Shown one piece after another: positions 54,681 to 63,376 of a DNA stretch of 64,000 nucleotides (positions within the stretch are counted from its first letter, which is position 1; every line of letters begins with the position of its first letter). The stretch is taken from positions 496,001 to 560,000 of the forward strand of contig OX246690.1 of NCBI GenBank assembly GCA_945909635.1. Direction: 5' to 3'. Made by a program: the position numbers and the translations under genes. This DNA is from Clostridioides difficile_A (GTDB taxonomy: Bacteria; Bacillota; Clostridia; Peptostreptococcales; Peptostreptococcaceae). The notes under the pieces are model-generated. The model was not told the origin of the DNA. It saw only the letters and a program-made list of their open reading frames with translations, and ran no database searches.

Positions 54681-56384
54681 ATGAAAAGAGAAGTAAAGCT
54701 TTCTAAATTAGCAATTGTATTGCTGATTATTATAGTAATGGCTGTTCTAGCAGGCATTTTTTCTTCAATTTCATCTTATAAAGCATTTGAGAAAGTGGAA
54801 AAAAGCATTAATGATATGAATAATTTGAGAACTCAAAGCCAGTATATAAAAGATACGACAAGAGAAGTAAGTGATGTATTAAGAAGATATGTCTTTACGG
54901 GTGATAAAAAAGATAAAGATACTTATGAAAAAGAGTTGTATGGAAAAACAAGAGAGTCAGCTTTAAATAAATTAGAAAGAATTGGTCTTACAAAAAGTGA
55001 ATCAAATAAAATCTTAGAAGCAAAAGAAATATCTGATTCTTTGGTGCCAAGAGAACAAAGTGCTATAAAAGCAGTTGAAAATAATGATAAGAGCTTGGCA
55101 CAGAGTATAATTTTTGGCAGTGAATATATAAACTCTCAAGAAAGAATGGATTCTTTAATAAATGAATTTCAAGAGAATATAGCTAATCGTTCAAATGCTG
55201 AAATTATAGAAGTTAAAAAAGAATTACAAAGCTTAATATTGAGAACAATATTTATACTTTCTCTACTAATAATACTGACAATAATAGAATATACAGTAAT
55301 AAAATTAAAAATAGTAATTCCTATTAATAAAGTAGAAAAACACTTTTCAAGAATTGCATCTGGAGACTTAAGAACAAGTATAGATGTTGAAGAAAGTAAA
55401 TCTGAAATAGGGATGTTGGTTGGTTCTGTTAAAAAGATGCAAAGTATGCTTTTAAATTATATAGACCTTATAGATAGTACATTAACTAGTATTGCAAAAG
55501 GAGATTTAAGAGTAGAGATAGACCAAGAATTTATAGGAGATTTTGAATCAATCAAAACATCATTAGAAAGTATAATAAACTCTTTTAATAGTGATTTTTC
55601 TGAAATAAATTTATCGGCAGAACAAGTTGCAAGTGCATCAGAACAAGTAGCAGCAGGTGCTCAAGCTCTTTCACAAGGGGCTACAGAACAAGCAAGTTCA
55701 GTGGAAGAATTAGCTTCTACAATTAATGAAATATCAGATGGAATTAAGAAGTGTGCAGATAGTGCTAGTCTTGCATGTGAAGTGTCTGACCAATCAGCAC
55801 AACAAGTTAGTTTTGGAAGCAGATGTATGGATGATATGATGACTTCAATGGGTGAAATAAGTGAAAAATCCAGTGAAATATCAAAAATAATCAAAACAAT
55901 AGATGAGATAGCTTTTCAAACCAATATTCTTGCATTAAATGCAGCTGTTGAAGCAGCAAGAGCAGGTCAATATGGTAGAGGATTCGCAGTTGTAGCAGAT
56001 GAGGTTAGGTCTTTAGCTGGTAAAAGTGCAAAAGCAGCTCAAAATACTGCAATTCTTATAGAAGAGGCCATTAAGACAGTAGAAAATGGTGTTAAAATTG
56101 CCAAAGAGACTGCAAAGGCTTTGGATTTAGTGGTGAATGGTGTAGAAAAAACTACTGATTATATTAATGGAATTTCTTCATCTGTACATAGCCAAGAAAT
56201 AGCAATTACACAGATTTTATCTGGAATAGAGCAAATTTCTATAGTAGTCCAAATGAACTCAGCAACAGCAGAGGAAAGTGCAGCAGCCTCAGAAGAGATG
56301 TCAGCTCAAGCACAAATTTTAAAAGAATTAGTAGAAAAATTTCATCTAAAGGAAAATGAGATAAAAGAATCATCATGGATTTAA
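54681..56384 (+). CDS. Methyl-accepting chemotaxis protein
   Basis: A 567-residue receptor. TM1 at about 10-30, an extracellular helical four-bundle-like domain of about 155 residues, TM2 at about 186-206, HAMP at 207-262, then the cytoplasmic coiled coil. The tip that contacts CheA/CheW is intact: EIAFQTNILALNAAVEAARA-type followed by GRGFAVVADEVRSLA. Putative methylation/deamidation sites lie in EQASSVEELASTI-like segments. AAAGGAG before the ATG. Only receptor in the cluster; ligand unknown. Confidence 0.92.
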   Translation: MKREVKLSKLAIVLLIIIVMAVLAGIFSSISSYKAFEKVEKSINDMNNLRTQSQYIKDTTREVSDVLRRYVFTGDKKDKDTYEKELYGKTRESALNKLERIGLTKSESNKILEAKEISDSLVPREQSAIKAVENNDKSLAQSIIFGSEYINSQERMDSLINEFQENIANRSNAEIIEVKKELQSLILRTIFILSLLIILTIIEYTVIKLKIVIPINKVEKHFSRIASGDLRTSIDVEESKSEIGMLVGSVKKMQSMLLNYIDLIDSTLTSIAKGDLRVEIDQEFIGDFESIKTSLESIINSFNSDFSEINLSAEQVASASEQVAAGAQALSQGATEQASSVEELASTINEISDGIKKCADSASLACEVSDQSAQQVSFGSRCMDDMMTSMGEISEKSSEISKIIKTIDEIAFQTNILALNAAVEAARAGQYGRGFAVVADEVRSLAGKSAKAAQNTAILIEEAIKTVENGVKIAKETAKALDLVVNGVEKTTDYINGISSSVHSQEIAITQILSGIEQISIVVQMNSATAEESAAASEEMSAQAQILKELVEKFHLKENEIKESSWI

Positions 56385-56458
56385 ATTATAAGATGTTATA
56401 GATAGTGTAAAATTATAACGTAAAATAGAAAATTATTTGTAGGCCGTAGGTGATAAAT

Positions 56459-58585
56459 ATGAATTATATTGAGCCGAGTATGAGACCAATGTTAGATATG
56501 TTTATATTTGAGACAAGTCTATTACTTGAACAGTTAGATGAAATTATGATTCAAATAGAAAAAGAAAAAGTGTTTAGTTACAGCAATATCAATGAAACAT
56601 TTAGAATAATGCATACAATAAAGGGTTCAGCTTCTATGATGGGATTAGACAACATAGCTGCTTTAGCACATAGTGTAGAAGATTTATTTTATGTCATACG
56701 TGAAGAAAAGATAGAAGTTTTAGATAATGACTTTTTATTTGACTTGGTTTTTCAAGCTTTGGATTTTATAAGATGTGATATAGGTAAGTTGCAGTCAGGA
56801 GATTGCATATCTTCTGATTACTCTAACTTTATAGAAATAATCAAAGATTATGTAGGTACTTTGGAGTTATCAACTTCTATGGAATCAAAAAATAACACAA
56901 GCTTAGAAAGCACAGATGATAAAGAAATAATAGATTCAGTTTTTTCATACAAAGAAAATTCTGATATAGTAAAAATAATCTTTGAGCAAGATTGTATGAT
57001 GGAAAATGTAAGAGCTTTTATGCTTATATTTGAACTTAGAGACTACTGTGAATTTATAAAATTTTATCCTAAAGATGTGGAAACAAATACAGAAGCAGCA
57101 GAATATATTAAAAAGGATGGGTTTTATATACAGTTTATTGCTAAAGATGACAAGAGTATAGTTTATAGAACTATACAAGATAATCTCTATGTAAAAGAAT
57201 ATATAAATATTAGTGAAGAAGAAGTAGAAGTAAAAAGAACACAAGATAATGATGAAGTAGAAAATAAATTAAAAGACAATCAGGAAATAGGTATAGAATA
57301 TCAAAATACTTATACAACAGAAGATGAACTACAAGAAAGTATTTTAAAAGAAAAGATAGATACAGAAAAATATAATCTAAATGACGAAAATGAGCATTTG
57401 CCAATAAATAAACAGAATATTATGAGTGTAAATTTAGAAAAATTAGATTTACTTCAAAATATAGTTGGAGAAATTGTAATTATGGAATCAATGGTTGTAA
57501 ATAGTGTAAATTCTACAGGTGTTGATATAGACAATTTCAATAAAGCAACAAGACAATTGCATAAACTTACGGATGAATTACAGGATATAGTAATGTCGAT
57601 GCGTATGATTCAAATTTCTGGTGTATTTCAAAAGATGCATAGAATTGTACGAGATATGAATAAAAAATTAGATAAAAATGTAGAGCTAATAACCATAGGT
57701 GCAGAAACAGAAGTAGATAAAAATGTAATCGATAATTTAGCAGAGCCATTTATGCACCTTATAAGAAATGCTATGGACCATGCAATAGAACCTATTGAAG
57801 AGCGTATAGCAAAAGGCAAAGAAGAAGTGGGAAAGATAGTTCTATCTGCTGAAAACTTAGGTGGAGAAGCTGTAATAAGTATTGCAGATGATGGTAGAGG
57901 TCTTATGAAAGACAAGATTTTAGCAAAAGCCAAGGAGCAAGGTATACTTAAACATTCAAGTAATGAATATACTGATGACGAGGTCAATTCTTTGATTATG
58001 ACTCCAGGATTTTCTACAAAAGAATCCATAACTGAGTTTTCTGGTAGGGGAGTAGGCATGGATATTGTCCAAAAAAGTATTGAAAAGGTTGGAGGTTCAA
58101 TTGAAGTAAAAAGCAAACAAGATGAAGGAACAACATTTACTATAAAAATACCACTGACTCTTTCTATAGTAGAAGGTATGGAGTTTAAAGTTGGAGATTC
58201 GCTGTTTACTTTACCAATATCATCAATAAGGAGAACATTTAAACTTACAGATTTAAACCACATAGTTATGGAAGGTAATACAAGAGAGCTAATTATGATA
58301 TATGGAGCATGTATTCCTATTATAAGGTTGCATAAAGTATATAATATTCAGACAGATGTAACTAACTTAATGCATGGGAATATGATAATTATTGAAAATG
58401 AGCAGAAAGCGGCATGTATTTTCGTTGATGAAATAATAGGAAATCAACAGGTTGTCGTAAAGCCATTTCCAGTTTATTTTAATAGATTCAATATGAAAAG
58501 CAATGGATTATCAGGATGTACAATACTTGGAGATGGAAGTATAAGCTTGATTATAGATGCAGATAACATTATGGAAATATATTAG
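56459..58585 (+). CDS. cheA: Chemotaxis histidine kinase CheA
   Basis: About 708 residues in the standard order: P1 Hpt with H52 (IMHTIKGSASMMG), a P2 region at about 165-260, a charged linker, P3 dimerisation (about 320-390), P4 kinase with HLIRNAMDHAIEPIEER, DDGRGLM and GRGVGMDIVQ, and a CheW-like P5. The ATG at 56459 is preferred over a GTG at 56450 that coincides with the ribosome binding site GTAGGTGAT. It phosphorylates CheY and likely the REC-GGDEF protein. CheB in this operon has no receiver and would not be a target. Confidence 0.93.
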   Translation: MNYIEPSMRPMLDMFIFETSLLLEQLDEIMIQIEKEKVFSYSNINETFRIMHTIKGSASMMGLDNIAALAHSVEDLFYVIREEKIEVLDNDFLFDLVFQALDFIRCDIGKLQSGDCISSDYSNFIEIIKDYVGTLELSTSMESKNNTSLESTDDKEIIDSVFSYKENSDIVKIIFEQDCMMENVRAFMLIFELRDYCEFIKFYPKDVETNTEAAEYIKKDGFYIQFIAKDDKSIVYRTIQDNLYVKEYINISEEEVEVKRTQDNDEVENKLKDNQEIGIEYQNTYTTEDELQESILKEKIDTEKYNLNDENEHLPINKQNIMSVNLEKLDLLQNIVGEIVIMESMVVNSVNSTGVDIDNFNKATRQLHKLTDELQDIVMSMRMIQISGVFQKMHRIVRDMNKKLDKNVELITIGAETEVDKNVIDNLAEPFMHLIRNAMDHAIEPIEERIAKGKEEVGKIVLSAENLGGEAVISIADDGRGLMKDKILAKAKEQGILKHSSNEYTDDEVNSLIMTPGFSTKESITEFSGRGVGMDIVQKSIEKVGGSIEVKSKQDEGTTFTIKIPLTLSIVEGMEFKVGDSLFTLPISSIRRTFKLTDLNHIVMEGNTRELIMIYGACIPIIRLHKVYNIQTDVTNLMHGNMIIIENEQKAACIFVDEIIGNQQVVVKPFPVYFNRFNMKSNGLSGCTILGDGSISLIIDADNIMEIY

Positions 58586-58598
58586 GGGATTTAAAAGT

Positions 58599-59039
58599 AT
58601 GTCTAAAGATGAAATTATTAAACAAGTATTAACATTTTATGTTAATAATGTTATTTATGGAATAGAATTAGAAAATGTGATTGAGACTATAAGATTTCAA
58701 TCAATAACATGTGTACCATGTCTTCCAGAGTATATAATCGGAGTTATTAATTTACGTGGAAGGATAATACCTGTTATTAACATGCATATAAAATACAATC
58801 TTCCTGAGACTGATTATAATGAGAGAACATGTATAATAATTACAAAGGTTGATGAGTATCAAGTTGGAATTATTGTAGATAAAGTTGTCGATGTTATCCC
58901 TATAGAAAAGATAAATCTATTAGAGACAACTGATTCTAACAACATAAATACGAATAAAGATATAAAAGAAATTGCAAAAGTTGGAGATAATTCTATACTA
59001 ATTTTAGATATTCGAAAGTTTTTGATTAACAACATGTAG
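58599..59039 (+). CDS. cheW: Chemotaxis coupling protein CheW (second copy)
   Basis: About 146 residues starting MSKDEIIKQVLTFYV; GVINLRGRIIPVINMH and VGIIVDKVVDVIPIE are conserved CheW segments. The ATG at 58599 follows GGGGA and lies 13 bases after cheA; a longer frame starting at 58557 would overlap cheA. The gene ends only 11 bases before the IStron that separates it from cheR. Confidence 0.9.
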   Translation: MSKDEIIKQVLTFYVNNVIYGIELENVIETIRFQSITCVPCLPEYIIGVINLRGRIIPVINMHIKYNLPETDYNERTCIIITKVDEYQVGIIVDKVVDVIPIEKINLLETTDSNNINTNKDIKEIAKVGDNSILILDIRKFLINNM

Positions 59040-59050
59040 TCAGTTTTGAT

Positions 59051-59560
59051 AAAAAAATAGCTACGCACACTTGTGACTTTAGTCGTGAGTTAGTAGCTAA
59101 AATAGTCAGCATATAGGGAAACTTATATGTAGAGATAGGATAGAACCTATCCAATACTACCTGAATTGCTGGAAACCCCTAAAGCTAACCAAACTAAAAC
59201 ATAAGGATGAAATAAACCTAAGTGTGAAAGTTACGAAAGTAGAAAAAATTGGTTAGATAGTATAAGGTTAAACCCTAAGTACTTTAAAATGGGCAATCAG
59301 CAGGTAAGCTCCGAATAGGAGAAACTTCAACGACTATTCCTCTTGAGGGAAGTACACTACAAGCTATTGGTAGTGGAAGTGGGTAGACCTTAACGGATAA
59401 CTCCGAAGGATAAGATATAGTCTGTGCTTACATGAAAATGTAAGAAGTTCATAAGAGAACTGCATAGGTAGTAGCGAACTTATGTGAACGACAACCTCAA
59501 AAATGATAAAAGTTAGGACTTACGGTTCTTACATATGTTATTCAGAAATAAATATAAAAA
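59051..59560 (+). ncRNA. Group I intron catalytic core
   Basis: Conserved elements in order: P (AATTGCTGGAAACC, 59164-59177), Q (AATCAGCAGGTAAGC, 59295-59309), R (TTCAACGACTATTCC, 59326-59340) and S (AAGATATAGTCT, 59412-59423). R GACTAT (59332-59337) pairs perfectly with S ATAGTC (59417-59422) to make P7. The guide GTCAG (59105-59109) pairs with exon TTGAT, with a U-G pair at the splice site. TAGCTAC (59058-59064) and GTAGCTA (59093-59099) close a hairpin between the two. Right boundary of the core is approximate; the 3' splice site is at the far end of the element. Confidence 0.9.
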
Positions 59561-59649
59561 CCTTTAAAATACTTGTTTAAAAAAATTTACCTTGTTAATA
59601 TTAGGATGGGTGGAAAAATCAGAAAAACAAGTAAAGTGAGGTGATAGTA

Positions 59650-60750
59650 GTGGAAAAAGCATATAAGTTTAGAATGTATCCAAATAAAAAACAGCAAGAG
59701 TTAATTAACAAAACTTTTGGATGTTGTAGATTTGTATATAATAAATATCTTTCTAAAAAAATAGAAGTTTATGAAAATAATAAAGAAACTTTTACTTATA
59801 AACAGTGCAGTTCTGATTTGACCAATTTAAAAAGAGAATTAGAGTGGCTTAAAGAACCTGATAAATTTTCACTACAAAACACCTTAAAAGATTTAGAAAA
59901 CGCATATAAAAAATTCTTTAAGGAAAATACAGGATTTCCTAAATTTAAATCAAAAAAAACTAATAGATTTTCATATAGAACAAACTTTACAAATGGAAAT
60001 ATTATGTACTGTAGTCAATATATAAAATTACCTAAACTTGGTATGGTTAAAGTAAGGGATAAACAAATACCTCAAGGAAGAATACTTAATGCTACTATAT
60101 CCAAAGAACCAAGTGGAAAATATTATGTATCATTATGTTGTACTGATATAGATATTAAAGCATTTGAAAATACTAATAATCAGATAGGTTTAGATTTAGG
60201 AATTAAAGAATTTTGTATCTCAAGTTGTGGAGACTTTATAGAAAATCCTAAGTATCTTAAGAAGTCATTAAATAGACTTGCTAAATTACAAAGAAAACTA
60301 TCGAGAAAAACAATTGGTAGTTTAAATAGAAATAAAGCAAGATTAAAAGTTGCAAGACTTCAAGAACATATAGCTAATCAAAGGAAGGATTTTCTACAAA
60401 AACTATCTACTAAATTAATACGAGAGAATGATATTATTTGCATAGAGGATTTACAAGTAAAGAATATGGCTAGAAATAGTAAACTATCTCGCTTAATTTC
60501 TGATGTGTCATGGTCAGAATTTGTTCGTCAATTAGAATATAAGGCTAATTGGTATGGTAGACAAATTGTAAAGGTAGGTAAATTCTTTGCAAGTTCACAA
60601 ATATGCAATAAATGTGGGTACAAAAACGAGGAAATGAAGAATTTAAGTATAAGAGAATGGATTTGTCCTTGTTGTAATGTAACTCATGATAGAGATATAA
60701 ATGCAAGTATAAATATACTAAAAGAAGGACTAAGACTAATAAGAGTTTAA
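59650..60750 (+). CDS. tnpB: TnpB RNA-guided nuclease of the IStron
   Basis: About 366 residues. The RuvC-like catalytic acids are intact: D in IGLDLGIKE, E in IICIEDLQVKN and D in HDRDINASIN. The zinc finger has four cysteines (ICNKCGYKNE and ICPCCN). The N-terminal KAYKFRMYPNKKQQELINKTFGCCRFVYNKYL is typical. GAGGTGAT favours a GTG start at 59650 over one at 59641. TnpB proteins cut DNA next to a short motif using an RNA derived from the element's right end, which keeps the element at its site. Full length and open, so probably active. Confidence 0.92.
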   Translation: MEKAYKFRMYPNKKQQELINKTFGCCRFVYNKYLSKKIEVYENNKETFTYKQCSSDLTNLKRELEWLKEPDKFSLQNTLKDLENAYKKFFKENTGFPKFKSKKTNRFSYRTNFTNGNIMYCSQYIKLPKLGMVKVRDKQIPQGRILNATISKEPSGKYYVSLCCTDIDIKAFENTNNQIGLDLGIKEFCISSCGDFIENPKYLKKSLNRLAKLQRKLSRKTIGSLNRNKARLKVARLQEHIANQRKDFLQKLSTKLIRENDIICIEDLQVKNMARNSKLSRLISDVSWSEFVRQLEYKANWYGRQIVKVGKFFASSQICNKCGYKNEEMKNLSIREWICPCCNVTHDRDINASINILKEGLRLIRV

Positions 60751-60900
60751 AATAGATAACATATGTAAGAACCGTAGGAACTACGGGGATAGCCTGTGGA
60801 GAATTGGTAAGACATATTTCAGTATGCAAAATTCTATGAAGCAGGAACCCTGTGACTTTAGTCATGGGAGGTTCAGAAATTAGCAGGAGGAATTTTTTGC

Positions 60901-61704
60901 ATGATAAAGCTCACAGATGAAGAATTTATAATTCTTGTAAACCATATAAAAAAAGAATATGGTATTGATTTAAGCAAAAAAAGAGCACTAATTGAAGGTC
61001 GGTTATATAATACAATGATAGAGAAAAAATTTAGTTCTTTTAGTCAGTATATGAATATATTATTTAAAGATAAGACAGGAAATGAGGCTATAAACTTAAT
61101 AAATAGATTGAGTACCAATCATACATTTTTTATGAGAGAACCTCAACATTTTGAATTTATACATGATAATATACTTCCTTTTTGGGAAGAAAACAATAAA
61201 TTAAGAAACTTAAATATATGGAGTGCAGGTTGTTCTAGTGGAGAAGAAGCGTATTCAATAGCTATGACTTTAGATGATTATTTTGGACATAATAAAAAAT
61301 TGTGGAATATTAAGATTATAGCTACTGATATTTCAATGAATTCACTTGAAAAAGCTAAGAGAGCTACATATACAGAATTAAATGTTAATAATGTTCCTGA
61401 TTTGTGGAAGAAGAAGTATTTTATAGATAATAAAGATGGTACATTTAAAATTTGTGATAAGATTAGAAAAAGCGTAACTTTTAAGCCCTTTAATCTAATG
61501 AACGATTTCTCATATCAACATTTTGATTTGATTTTTTGTAGAAATGTTATGATTTATTTCGATTTAAAAACTAGAGAAGAACTCATAAATAAATTTTATA
61601 GTGTAACTAAAAAAGATAGCTTTTTATTTGTAGGTCATGCAGAGATAATTAACAGAAGCAATACCAAATATAAATACGTAAGACCTGCTGTCTATAAAAA
61701 ATAA
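60901..61704 (+). CDS. cheR: Chemoreceptor methyltransferase CheR
   Basis: A 267-residue enzyme with N-terminal all-helical domain and a SAM-binding domain: LSTNHTFFMREPQHFEFI, NIWSAGCSSGEEAYSIAM, IIATDISMNSLEKAK and FDLIFCRNVMIYFDLKTR. It methylates receptor glutamates. AGGAGGAA (60885-60892) lies only nine bases after the IStron end. Expression from the che operon promoter requires transcription through the IStron. Start ATG clear. Confidence 0.93.
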   Translation: MIKLTDEEFIILVNHIKKEYGIDLSKKRALIEGRLYNTMIEKKFSSFSQYMNILFKDKTGNEAINLINRLSTNHTFFMREPQHFEFIHDNILPFWEENNKLRNLNIWSAGCSSGEEAYSIAMTLDDYFGHNKKLWNIKIIATDISMNSLEKAKRATYTELNVNNVPDLWKKKYFIDNKDGTFKICDKIRKSVTFKPFNLMNDFSYQHFDLIFCRNVMIYFDLKTREELINKFYSVTKKDSFLFVGHAEIINRSNTKYKYVRPAVYKK

Positions 61705-61743
61705 AAGAGTATTTCTGATATATGACTTTGTGGAGGCGGTAAT

Positions 61744-62325
61744 GTGGAACATTTTAATAATATGGTAATTGCTATAGGTGCATCTGTAGGTGGCACAGAG
61801 GCGATACTTGAAATTATAAAAGACTTGCCAAAATCGACACCAGGAGTTGTTGTAGTTCAACATATGCCGGCTATATTTACTGATATGTATGCACAACGGC
61901 TTGACAAGCAGTGTGTTATGAATGTAAGAGAAGCTAAAAATAATGATAGAGTAGAACGAGGAAATGTGTTAATCGCACCTGGGGGCTATCAGATGAAATT
62001 ACATGTGAATAAAGATGGGTATTATGTAACTTGTAAAAAAGGTGAAAAAGTAAGTGGTCATTGTCCATCAGTAGACGTTTTATTTGATTCAGTTGCAGAA
62101 GTAGCAGGTAAAAATTCAATAGGCATAATACTTACAGGGATGGGTTCTGATGGTGCAAATGGACTTTTAAAAATGAGAGAAAAGGGTTCATTTACTATTG
62201 GACAAGATGAAAAATCTTGCATAGTATATGGAATGCCAATGGTGGCTTTTGATAGGGGTTCTGTTGTATTACAATTGCCACTTGATGAAATTTCAAACTG
62301 TTTGATTAGACATCTTAATATTTAA
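61744..62325 (+). CDS. cheB: CheB methylesterase domain without receiver
   Basis: A 193-residue protein equal to the C-terminal methylesterase half of CheB. The catalytic residues are present: S in IGASVGGTEA, H in VVQHMPAIF and D in LTGMGSDGANG. The receiver domain of normal CheB (about 120 residues plus linker) is missing, and the GTG start at 61744, 7 bases after GGAGG, directly precedes the esterase domain. It should demethylate or deamidate receptor residues without CheA control, unless activated in another way. No frameshifted receiver is seen upstream. Confidence 0.9.
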   Translation: MEHFNNMVIAIGASVGGTEAILEIIKDLPKSTPGVVVVQHMPAIFTDMYAQRLDKQCVMNVREAKNNDRVERGNVLIAPGGYQMKLHVNKDGYYVTCKKGEKVSGHCPSVDVLFDSVAEVAGKNSIGIILTGMGSDGANGLLKMREKGSFTIGQDEKSCIVYGMPMVAFDRGSVVLQLPLDEISNCLIRHLNI

Positions 62326-62330
62326 AAACG

Positions 62331-62370
62331 AAAAGATTAATTTTTTGTAAATAAAAAATTAATCTTTTAT
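62331..62370 (+). terminator. Terminator of the chemotaxis operon
   Basis: AAAAGATTAATTTTTT (62331-62346) pairs with AAAAAATTAATCTTTT (62353-62368), a perfect 16-base stem. Confidence 0.85.
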
Positions 62371-62446
62371 TAAATTATATGGATAAAAAACCCTAGAAAC
62401 TCCAAATATAATAAGAGAGATTTATATTTAGGAGGAAAATGATAAT

Positions 62447-63310
62447 ATGAAATTTTTTAAAGGCGATATGAAAGCTAAAATTTTAAGATATGTATTTGTT
62501 TTAACCTTGACTATAATAGCTGTTTTAGCAATTAAACATGACCATATATATAATAATTTAGGGAAAGATGCTTCAATTAATTTAGATAGAAATAAAGAAG
62601 CAGTAAGTGTTATGAATAATCAATCATTACCAAAGGATACTACAAGTAGCAAACAAACTTTATCAGTAAGTACAATAGGAAGTAAAACAATAGTGAAAAA
62701 TGATGAATATCTAGAAAGTACTATAAATATGCCTATAATAACAAATTCAAATAAGATTGTTGAAAGGTCTACAAATGATAAAATAAAAAATGATATCTTT
62801 GAATTTTATAATAAATCATACACAGAAGCAAAGCAATATCTTAAGGATAATCCTGATGAAGAAAATAAGTTTGTTGCAAATGTAGATTTTGAACTTAAAA
62901 AGAATACTGACTCTGCTCTTAGTATAAAAGTAAGATATTATACTTATAGTGGCGGTGCACATGGATTTTATCAAGATATAGCATACAACGTGGATATGAG
63001 AACGGGAAAATTTTTAGAACTAATGGACTTATTTAAAGATAACACTAAATACAAAGAAGTTATAGATGAAGAAATTAAAAGACAAATAACTGAGCTGGAA
63101 AAAAAGGACAAAGAAAATATCGGAATATACAATTTTAAAGGTATAAAAGAGAATCAAAATTTTTATTTGCAGGATGAGAATTTAATTATGTATTTTGATT
63201 TATATGATATAACTCCATATGCAGCAGGAATACCAGAATTTTCAATAAACAAAAAATTAATAAGCTATATGTTAAAACCAGAATATGTAGATTTATTTAA
63301 TTTGAAATAG
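62447..63310 (+). CDS. Membrane-anchored DUF4163/DUF3298 (RsiV/PdaC-type) protein
   Basis: A 287-residue protein with a short cytoplasmic tail, one transmembrane segment at about 13-30, a spacer, then DUF4163 (about 95-165) and DUF3298 (from about 165; YSGGAHGFYQDIAYNVD is the conserved motif). This extracellular pair occurs in the lysozyme-binding anti-sigma factor RsiV and the deacetylase PdaC. There is no sigma-binding N-terminus and no deacetylase domain, so it is only the ligand-binding part. AGGAGGAAA precedes the ATG. Function unknown; lysozyme or cell wall binding is possible. Confidence 0.8.
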   Translation: MKFFKGDMKAKILRYVFVLTLTIIAVLAIKHDHIYNNLGKDASINLDRNKEAVSVMNNQSLPKDTTSSKQTLSVSTIGSKTIVKNDEYLESTINMPIITNSNKIVERSTNDKIKNDIFEFYNKSYTEAKQYLKDNPDEENKFVANVDFELKKNTDSALSIKVRYYTYSGGAHGFYQDIAYNVDMRTGKFLELMDLFKDNTKYKEVIDEEIKRQITELEKKDKENIGIYNFKGIKENQNFYLQDENLIMYFDLYDITPYAAGIPEFSINKKLISYMLKPEYVDLFNLK

Positions 63311-63376
63311 AAATTTAAATTAAATGTTATGCTATAATATCTAGCATAGAGATTTATTAAAATTGGGGGTATAAAA

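Larger units (their letters stand above)
59051..60876 (+). mobile_element. IStron of CdISt1 type (group I intron plus tnpB element)
   Basis: About 1826 bp inserted after TTGAT (59046-59050) and ending at TTCAG (60872-60876). Both ends hold a hairpin with loop TTTA around the shared TGTGACTTTAGTC (59072-59084 and 60851-60863), as in IS605-type ends. The left part is a group I intron core, the right part a tnpB gene; no tnpA is present, so it depends on a transposase elsewhere. IStrons are known in C. difficile and splice themselves from transcripts. It lies in the same direction as the che genes, immediately before the cheR ribosome binding site. End points are estimated to within a few bases. 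Confidence 0.88.
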
